Below are positions 57,301 through 64,000 of a stretch of 64,000 nt of DNA, piece by piece. Under the pieces are notes generated by a model that ran no database searches, was not told where the DNA came from, and saw only the letters and a list, made by a program, of their open reading frames with translations. Made by a program: the position numbers and the translations under genes. The stretch's first letter is position 1; every line of letters begins with the position of its first letter. Origin of the DNA: Pomphorhynchus laevis (Eukaryota; Acanthocephala; Palaeacanthocephala; Echinorhynchida; Pomphorhynchidae). The DNA lies in the NCBI GenBank assembly GCA_012934845.2, contig WNNJ02001418.1:62001-126000 (forward strand). Direction: 5' to 3'.

Positions 57301-60204
57301 GGGAGCTAAGAATGCGGTAACATTTTATTTAAAACTAAAAATATGACAAATAAAAACAGACATAATTAGGGGACTGATAACAATATATGCAGTTGTAATT
57401 AGCTGAAATATTTTATGAATTTTATAATTTTATTTTTTGATTCCTACTATTTAATTCATTATATATTTCATTTATAATGAATTAATGGTAGTGCACAGAT
57501 GTACTGAGTAAAAACAGTCCAGGAGTGTTTGAAATGGAAATGAAGGTTTTAATATTGAACATATATCTAAATACGGCATTGCATAATGATCTATATTTTA
57601 TTTTGTACTCTCACTGCAGATAAAACATATAATTCTTATGTTTTATATCTATACAATGTAGTTGCCGATTGAAACTGGCTGCGGTCAACGAACTGTAAGC
57701 TCCATGGCACTTCTAGACGAGACTTTTACACCGAAATGATGGAGTACTCGGCAACACTCATCAGTAGAATAAAGTACCTACTAGTCGTTTCGGTTGTCTG
57801 TGTGACAGTAAAAGAAGGCATTTCCGACACGTTGCTTTAAAGGCTAAGGCTTTCGCTCTCGAACCATAACATTTGCTGTCCAGACAATCCGTATCTACTC
57901 ATCAAGGTTGTTGCTGACTATTCGCTTCCCTCGTTGGATCCAAAACTGGATTCGGCATATAGCATATAAGTCCGGCTGAGCGGAATGAATCCAACGGCCA
58001 GTATTCCAAATGAAATAAAATGAAACTAACAGTGGGTACTTTATTCTACTGATGAGTGTTGCCGAGTACTGCATCAAAGTGGTCGTCTAGAAGTGACATG
58101 AATCCTGCAATTCGTTGATCGAAGTCTGTTTCAATCGGCAACTACATTAAGTACTTTACGAATTTCATTCGGAATCCTGGTCGTTGTTTCATTGCATTGA
58201 AATGTTACTGCATTGCAATGAATTCACTGCAGTGCAATGAATTCACTGCATTGCAATGACTTTGAAAGCGCAAGCTACGTCATGCAAATACCATATAGTG
58301 AATTCTTACTGCTTTAATATATTTATAGTACGTTTCTATGTGTATGCATTTTATGTGCAGCAACTAATGATGCTTCTCAAAGCCGAAACAGTACGCTGTT
58401 TTGCAATGTTGAAACATGAAATTCTGAATGTATAGAGAGAAACATATAGGTGAAATATACAGCCCCGGTGTAATCAAACCTCTAATTTATTGGTCCTCTG
58501 AGGATTTCAGGCAGCGGTGCTATGTTTTTTGTTATATATAATTAGGATGATAATATTTCTCTTAATATAAAATTAGGATGATCCGTAAAGCACATTGTTA
58601 GTTTAAAGAGGCTATGTTCATGCTATTGCGTAAGCAAATTCTCGGAAATGTCTTTTGAATATATCACAAGGCAGCCGAAACGACTGATGGTAGTTCACCC
58701 TACTGATGAGTGCTGCCGGCTACCATCAGCTCGTCTAGGAGTGATAAGGAAGTCTGCTCTACTTGTAATCGAACTCTGGTTTATCGGCAACATTTACAAT
58801 TATAAAACTGAAGCTTATTAGCTCCCGTAGCACACTTTAACACAATCGGATTTAAAACTATATACATGTATTTTTCAAAGGGATCCTGTAAGAAAGCAAG
58901 CACAGCAATTAAAATTCCTGCCGAATAAAATTAGGATGATCCGGAAAGCACGTTGTTAGTTTAAAGAGGCTATGTTCATGCTATTGCGTAAGCAAATTCT
59001 CGGAAATGTCTTTTGAAAATATCACAAGGCAGCCGAAACGACTGATGGTAGTTCACCCTACTGATGAGTGCTGCCGGCTATCATAAGCTCGTCTAGGAGT
59101 GATAAGAAAGTCTGCTCTGCACGTAATTGAATTCCGGTTTTTGATAACATCTACGATTATATATAATATACACGTATTATATGTATATATACATATACTA
59201 TATATATTATATATAAGAATTATATATATAATTCTTGTTCTCGGAAAAGAGAACAAAATTTATTCTTGAACGTTTCTATCTTCTATAGTGTCTTATTCGA
59301 TTTAAATTTAAAATCACATATATATAATATTTTAAGAAAAGTGTCAGAAAATTAAAAGTAATCCAATAAGTCTAATTATGTTATATCACACCATTTAAAC
59401 AATATTTATACTCGTTGTTTTATCAGTCTCCTTTTCTGTGCGACCCAAAATGATTTTTTTCATGTTTATCACTTATGTCTCTTTCTAATATCGTATTACG
59501 AAATACATCTTACATATAAAAGTTTATGCTGAACTACCACATGCTATTCGTTCTATTCGCCTTAATATATGCCAAACGATATTGGACTTTATATATGACT
59601 GACGATACTCTACTTAATATCGCCGGGCATATATTAAGGCGAGCTTTATCAATACAATACATACGCTAATTAATATAAACCACTTTTATTTTTACAAGTT
59701 ATAATTATTCACTTAATATATTTTATGTATATAAAATATATCCTTTTTATATTTAATAAATATGATTTTATATTATATTTATTTTATATTATGATTTTAT
59801 ATTATGATTTTTTTATATTGTACATCAACATAATCAAATTAATGATAATTAATCATTAATTTGATGATTAATATTTTAATATTTTAAATTTGACTTAATA
59901 TATGACCGACTATATTCGACTATATCGCGGGGCATATATTAAGGCGAGCTTTATCAATACAATACATACGCTAATTAAACTTTAGTATAAACCACTTTTA
60001 TTTTTAAAAGGTATAATTATTAACATCATTTCATTTTAACATCAGCATCACCAAAGCAAAGTACATCAACATACGCAAACTAATTAATTTACTTGTAATA
60101 TTTTGAAATTAATCTTTTTCATTCGTTTAGTTTGGAAGACGTCGTTCAAAAATTAGCTAAGCAGCAAAATATGTTAGAGAAAAATTTGATGCGATCAAAT
60201 AAAG
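54170..60204 (+). CDS. OSBP: Oxysterol-binding protein (OSBP) gene, 5' part; continues beyond the window
   Basis: Four exons (54170-54315, 54362-54561, 56980-57316, 60131-60204) join with matching phases and GT-AG borders. OSBP moves cholesterol and PI4P at ER-Golgi contact sites. The product so far has an N-terminal PH domain ([20 protein letters not shown], very close to human OSBP; binds PI4P at the Golgi), then the helical region [19 protein letters not shown] that matches FRITSNAMINACRDFLMLA of OSBP, then [19 protein letters not shown]. The lipid-binding domain with its EQVSHHPP signature is not found before 64000, so it must lie to the right or be lost. Introns are 46, 2418 and 2814 bp; the long ones hold transposon remnants. 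Reading frames show no damage. Confidence 0.85.
54362..54561 (+). CDS. OSBP: OSBP exon, second half of PH domain
   Basis: Follows a 46-bp intron (54316-54361). It reads [20 protein letters not shown], then [20 protein letters not shown] and [16 protein letters not shown], matching SKAEMRHTCRGT and LKASSEVERQRWVTALELAK of human OSBP. Donor GTATAA at 54562; phase 1 end. Confidence 0.85.
55400..56245 (+). mobile_element. LINE 3' fragment inside OSBP intron 2
   Basis: Begins at the YADD-like box ([12 protein letters not shown], normally QYADD), then [34 protein letters not shown] with a frameshift near 55640, and ends with [34 protein letters not shown]. It lies in the same orientation as the gene. 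The clade is not determined. The 5' truncation at RT motif C is typical of LINE insertions. Confidence 0.7.
56463..56522. repeat. Three tandem copies of a 20-bp GC-rich unit
   Basis: GCCGCCTGAGAGCAGACGAA at 56463, 56483 and 56503; the third copy has TGAACG in place of CAGACG. It is the most GC-rich spot in the intron. Confidence 0.9.
56980..57316 (+). CDS. OSBP: OSBP exon, central helical region
   Basis: Acceptor AATTTAG at 56979. Starts [16 protein letters not shown], then coiled coil [20 protein letters not shown], then [20 protein letters not shown]. Matches the dimerising region of OSBP between PH and lipid-binding domains. Ends LEERELRMR at donor GTAACA. Confidence 0.85.
57707..57798 (-). 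ncRNA. Permuted hammerhead-like motif H5
   Basis: Minus strand: GACAACC-GAAACGA, then TTATTCTA-CTGATGAGTGTTGCC, GTACTT/GAGTAC as stem III extension, then CTCGTC-TAGAAGTGC. The core is complete. Stem II has one mismatch. The stem III extension differs from H1 by compensating or wobble changes. Confidence 0.6.
58021..58097 (+). ncRNA. Partial permuted hammerhead-like motif H6
   Basis: TGAAAC, TTATTCTA-CTGATGAGTGTTGCC and GGTCGTC-TAGAAGTGA are present, but the stem II 3' strand before GAAA is lost (AAAAT in place of GGCAACC), so it should not fold fully. Confidence 0.5.
58172..58265. repeat. Palindrome-rich minisatellite
   Basis: The 10-bp palindrome CATTGCAATG and the word GAATTCACTGCA alternate three times. 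Probably a local expansion next to the ribozyme repeat. Confidence 0.6.
58670..58744 (+). ncRNA. Permuted hammerhead ribozyme-like motif H7 (best copy)
   Basis: Stem II: GGCAGC (58670-58675) with GCTGCC (58712-58717), plus C58676-G58710. Core: GAAA (58677-58680) and CTGATGA (58703-58709). Stem III: ACGA (58680-58683) with TCGT (58731-58734), extended by CTGATGGTAG (58684-58693) with CTACCATCAG (58720-58729). Stem I: TCACCCTA (58695-58702) with TAGGAGTGA (58736-58744, one bulged A). Predicted cleavage after C58735. Stems II and I differ from H1 by paired changes. Confidence 0.7.
59028..59102 (+). ncRNA. Permuted hammerhead ribozyme-like motif H8
   Basis: Copy of H7 358 bp downstream. Stem I, stem II, core and proximal stem III are unchanged. 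The distal stem III arm has two changes (CTATCATAAG), weakening but not abolishing it. Predicted cleavage after C59093. Confidence 0.65.
59558..60026. repeat. Inverted and direct repeats, possible small DNA transposon remnant
   Basis: CGCCTTAATATATGCC (59558-59573) and GGCATATATTAAGGCG (59626-59641) are perfect 16-bp inverted arms 52 bp apart. The right arm with about 80 bp of following sequence (GAGCTTTATCAATACAATAC) is repeated at about 59927-60010. The block ends about 100 bp before an OSBP exon. Confidence 0.6.
60131..60204 (+). CDS. OSBP: OSBP exon, end of coiled coil
   Basis: A 74-bp exon between TTCGTTTAG and donor [26 protein letters not shown] matches LEETLEQLAKQHNHLERAFR of human OSBP in both sequence and position; both phases fit the neighbours. 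Confidence 0.8.
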
Positions 60205-62199
60205 GTATAAAAACTCGTTAACTTGATTTAAAATGTATTGTTTAATTTGTTAATATTTTTAATAGAAATTGTTTTAGTATATAAGGAATAGTCAATGTTT
60301 TAGTATTTTTTGTTTTTTTTTGTTGTCGAAACAATCGATAAAATTAAAATTGATTTTAATTTGATTTTAATTAGTTTGATTTTAACTTTGATCGTCCATA
60401 AATACTTCCTAGCAAAATATGACCCGATCTTTATCTCATCTGATAGTAAAAGATCAAATAAATATATTTTTAAAAGTATGGTAATTTTTTAATTATACGA
60501 CGCTGTAGATTGCTTTCAGAACAACGCACTTTTAAAGTTAATATACTTTCCTTGGTCATGCTAATATTGACAGTGACGGAGGAGACGTTGCTATTTCACA
60601 ATTTTTACGAAATTGAGGTCCCTACGGCATTTTTAGTTCTTTTTGGATTTACGATCAACGCGATAACTTTGTCAATCAGTGAGAATATTAGCTTTATATG
60701 TAAAAGACAGAAACAAAACAAAAAAGTGTTGTAATAAAGTTTATATTAATAATATAAATAATATAATATTTATATTAATAATTTATATTATTCTGACATT
60801 GAGCACGAACTGCCAAGTTTTTCTATTCGTAAAAGGTAACAAAAAACTGACTTTATTTGGTTGAGAAATGGTAAGAATGACATTAGGAAACTATTTTAAT
60901 TTGATTATGCACTATTGTTGGCCGTAATCCAGAATTGTGATGCATTCGTACATTGTCAAGAACGAATGCAGGATTTTTCCATTTTATCGCATTTATGTTT
61001 AATGGCAACAAGATACTTGAAACATTATCTCATTTTACTGCCTTATCATGTATTTTGTGTGAAATCATTCCATATTTGTTATCGCGGATGCTACAAAGAT
61101 GTTTCTATTTCGATCACTTGGTGCAGTTTACTGTATGCATATATTCAAGTTCTTGAATTACATTTTTAGTCTTGTTTTTCCTAGAAATATAGTGCTGAAG
61201 TTCTATATATATTTCTAATGCGAAGTTTCTAAACTTGATCGTTCCTTTCTGAGATTTATTATTTTGTTTCTGTTTTCTACAGTGAAGAATTGTCTTGTGA
61301 AACATTGATAGTTAGTCAAACTTAAAATCAAACATTTTAGTTTGAGTTTTTGTCTTATTTTTAACACATATTTAGTCTCACGGGTTTTTTATAGCATTTA
61401 GTATTGCAGTCTTTTGTTAGGCTTTTGTTTTATCGACTACGTTTTCACATTGATCTACAAAGTTATCACACGTTGATTGAAAATCCATGTCAATGTTGGT
61501 AAATAAGTTTGTATAAGTTTTAACATATGTATTTAATTTGCAACAGTAGTTTACACAGTTAAATATCAAATTTCAGTATGTGAAATTGTTCACCATTTAA
61601 GCAAATACAAATTTTCAAATTTGAAGATGATGTAGAAACTGATTTATTTTATTTAAAAATATAATTAATTTTTAAATGAAATATATTTTATTTTTAAATT
61701 TCGCTGATAAGAGTCAACACTCTGATCTACTTTTATCTATCGTTTCTGATATACATATCTTCATCTGTAATCATCTGTATCTTCATCAAAACTGATAATA
61801 CAGCAGTTCCTTTTGATGAATTCTATTCCTTATTCTTATACATCGTATATTATTAGTTCATTCATGAAAATTGATTTTTATTTTAAATTTTAAGTATAAA
61901 CATAAACATTTTTAACAATTTATTCCTGTTCTCCGGTTTTGTAAACTATCTCTTCTGTCTGTATCCAGCATGCATGCTTGATCTACCTTTGAACAATAGC
62001 GCTTAGACACTTAATGAGAAATAAACTTGCACGTTGATCCGCGGTGACCCGGCCAAATTATTTTTCTCAAATCCTGGAATAACTTGGTGGGCAACGAACA
62101 AATGATTTAAATGTCTCAATAGCCAATGACACAAATGAGTAATGAGTATGATTAATACAATCGTACTTATGCGCTTTCATATCATCAGCATCCGTCGAG
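60205..62199 (+). other. Start of the next OSBP intron, no further exon recognised
   Basis: AT-rich with a few accidental open frames (60510-60734, 60915-61169), none matching a family. No piece of the OSBP acidic linker or lipid-binding domain was seen. Confidence 0.5.
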
Positions 62200-63180
62200 A
62201 CACATCCTTGCCATCAGTGGCACACGTAACATGAGTTTTTACTAGCTTGTTTTGGCAAGTAAAATACCATACCAAGAACTTTCCACTTTTCAATGGTATT
62301 AGAAACCCATTGTTGGACCGTTTGTTGTCTGTTCGGTTGAGACCACTTGGCTTTTAACGACAGCAGACGTCGCGGCTGTAAGTGCCATATGGATTCGGTT
62401 ATTAACCTCTGCATAGCGGTGTGACGACTTCGTGCTCGAGGGTAATCTAATTCTTCCGAAACGGTCGATAGTGATCCACAGTCGCCTACATGTGCTGGAC
62501 AGATGGTTAGATCTTATGTTGTTGTCATTCGGACGAGGTTCAAATGCTCCTGAATATGGAGACAAACTACATTTAGTTGTGATATGCTAACCTAATCCCT
62601 TGCGGTCTGAAGAAAGCTGTTGTGACGTACATTTAGCAACGTTTTATTCCACTGTATCTGTAGTTGTGTTTCCAGTGAAATCTCATTCCCACATATGTTT
62701 TTCCACTCTAGCAATCTTTGTACGTAAGCTGAATCATATTCTGCCATCAAGCCATTCTGGACGTTTTGTGGGATTGAACCTGATAGATTCCGAGCGCCGC
62801 TTACCGATGCCGAAAGGCCAGCGCGGCGTATTTTGCATCGATGGGATGCCTAATCCTCTCATTTTAACCGATAATATTTTATAGTATGACATGGGTTACT
62901 TGTGGTAGGGCGAATGCATTTCGTAACAAGAATACAGCATTGTGTCTAACCAGCAACTTGAGTGTTTATTTTGTCAGATTTAAATGTAATGTTGCTCGTT
63001 ACAGATTTAAGTCAGCCGATGTAGTATCGCTCAATAGAGATCCAAGCATTTCTGATGCCTATGTGTTGATTATTGTTGTTCCAGGGAGAGCAGATACGAT
63101 CCGTTTGTATAGCGATATTTTTTTGTAATAACCTCACATTTGTTCGGATTTATAATCAGGCCGAGATCAATCCCCTAAAT
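62200..63180 (-). mobile_element. Decayed reverse-transcriptase fragment, R2-type relative
   Basis: The minus strand reads GLIINPNKCEVI near 63160 and, further on, LLVRHNAVFLLRNAFALPQV near 62930, a pair of motifs found after motif C in a group of invertebrate LINE RTs (GLxLNPxKCE ... HNAxFLLRNxFxxPxL). Downstream, 62565-62299 is open with RYAEVNNRIHMALTAA. Stops interrupt it repeatedly. It appears to be a different family from copies R-A, R-C and R-D. Confidence 0.5.
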
Positions 63181-63361
63181 ATATTATGCGACGAATATCA
63201 GAGATCATATCGGTGCAATTAACACAATTGTACAGTCATTCATGTAACACGCTGAAATGGAGTAAATCTTTGATTAAACCACAGTCCAGTTTAGGTCGAG
63301 TAAGTGCAGTGCGCTTAATCCAAAGATACTTGAAGACGAGTCTCTTTGTATTTATCGTTTA

Positions 63362-63890
63362 GCTGACATGATAATATGTTAGCAGGATGTTCTTTTAGCT
63401 CAGTGGTTTGAACGCAGTCAGCTTATTTGAGCTTGTGTATATTGAGATCCACAGAATTAGATAACAGATATGTTCGGTTAAGTGTAATGAACCGTTCACG
63501 TATGTGGTCGCTCAAAGCTTTTGTGACGCGTCTATCAGTTTGCTTGGTTTGTGTATATTGAGAGCCACTATGTTAGATAGCAGAGATGTTCGGTTGAGTG
63601 TTATGTACTGTTCACGTATGTGGTCGCTCAAAGCTTTTGTGACGCGTCCATCAGTTTGCTTGGTTGGAAGTGTTATCGTATAGCTGACACGGTAATATGT
63701 CAGCAGAATGTTCTTTCAGCTCAGTGGTTTAAACGCAGTCGGCTTATTTGCGCTTGTGTATATTAATAGCCACAGTGTTAGATAGCAGATATGTTCGGTT
63801 GAGTGTAATGCACCGTTCACGTATGCGGTCGCTCAAAGCTTTTGTGACGCGTTCATCGGTTTGCTCGATTGGGAGTGCAATCGGGTATTT
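63362..63890 (+). repeat. Tandem SINE-like repeat with a tRNA-like A box
   Basis: TTTTAGCTCAGTGGTTTGAA at 63392 and TTTCAGCTCAGTGGTTTAAA at 63714 look like the D-arm/A box of a tRNA. A block with GTTCACGTATGYGGTCGCTC and AAAGCTTTTGTGACGCGT occurs three times (63496, 63612 and 63817 on). Spacings of 116 and 205 bp show unequal duplication. No full cloverleaf is seen, so it is not called as a tRNA gene. Confidence 0.6.
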
Positions 63891-64000
63891 TGGAAAACAT
63901 AGTGGTTCAGACGACTTCAAATACATCGTATACTATAATATTTCATTATTAAAATAATAATTAAACCTGATATAATAGCAGTTCCACTTGATGACCTCTA

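Larger units (their letters stand above)
57484..58160 (-). repeat. Ribozyme-bearing repeats in inverted arrangement inside OSBP intron 3
   Basis: A minus-strand unit (57484-57960, with H5; an A/T-rich block interrupts it near 57540-57650) is followed by a plus-strand unit (about 57970-58160, with H6). The order, minus copy then plus copy, repeats that at 48331-48945. It lies about 170 bp downstream of an OSBP exon. Confidence 0.65.
58569..59160 (+). repeat. Tandem dimer of a 358-bp ribozyme-bearing repeat
   Basis: AAAATTAGGATGATCCG starts units at 58569 and 58927 (period 358). The units share AGCACRTTGTTAGTTTAAAG, GGCTATGTTCATGCTATTGC and the ribozyme motif, and diverge slightly after it. 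The sequence before the motif (TCGGAAATGTCTTTTGAATA) is related to TCGGAAACGCCTTTATTCAC of the 380-bp family, so this is a second subfamily. The second unit stops near 59160 in TATA-rich DNA. Confidence 0.85.

Noticed and set aside
60510-60734. Hydrophobic 74-residue reading in the last OSBP intron
   Set aside because: AT-rich, no family match, no splice or neighbour support; such readings are common by chance in poly-T-rich DNA.
62600-63128. Plus-strand open frames as a possible host gene
   Set aside because: The minus strand through the same bases shows recognisable RT motifs, so the plus readings are shadows.
63390-63462. Functional tRNA gene
   Set aside because: Only the A-box/D-arm word fits; no acceptor stem, anticodon arm or clear B box at the right distance.

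Overview
The window looks like invertebrate animal nuclear DNA. It is very AT-rich, carries spliced host genes, and is packed with retroelements of types known only from eukaryotes: APE-type LINEs, R2-type LINEs with a restriction-like endonuclease, Ty3-type elements and a Penelope-like remnant. I cannot name the phylum with confidence. Only two host genes are supported. One is an intronless gene for a pyruvate-dehydrogenase-kinase-like mitochondrial kinase (2654-3802, +). The other is the 5' part of an oxysterol-binding protein gene (54170-60204, +, four exons), whose lipid-binding half must lie beyond the right edge if the gene is complete.

Layout: 1-2.6 kb is AT-rich spacer and 2.65-3.8 kb the kinase. 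From 3.8 to 11 kb lie CR1-like LINE remnants on the minus strand. From 11 to 19.15 kb two Jockey/I-type LINEs sit head to tail; the first has two open ORFs and the second is decayed. From 19.96 to 21.97 kb is a higher-order tandem repeat (519 + 322 bp), part of which is derived from the same LINE. From 23.7 to 26.5 kb is an R2-type LINE with a Cys-rich N-terminus. A broken Ty3/gypsy fossil occupies 27.15-30.56 kb. A small LTR element holding only a gag-protease ORF occupies 31.14-32.82 kb. CR1-like LINE B (minus) lies at 32.9-37.3 kb and LINE C (plus) at 37.95-42.3 kb. Two further R2-type pieces, another LINE and a Tc1/mariner-IS630 transposase fragment fill 42.3-46.8 kb. From 46.8 to 54 kb is very AT-rich DNA with small repeats, and the OSBP exons and their transposon-filled introns run to the right edge.

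The most interesting signal is a dispersed family of about 360-380 bp repeats, several in tandem dimers (40.8-41.4, 48.3-48.8 and 58.6-59.2 kb). Each full unit carries every core element of a hammerhead ribozyme (CTGATGA, GAAA and a GTC cleavage site) with three stems, but in the linear order stem II 3' strand - GAAA - stem III - CTGATGA - stem II 5' strand - stem III - cleavage site - stem I. This is not a circular permutation of any normal hammerhead; all three stems interlock. Two sequence subfamilies differ by compensating changes in the stems, which argues strongly that the fold is real. One dimer sits inside the reverse transcriptase of LINE C, flanked on both sides by (TA)n.
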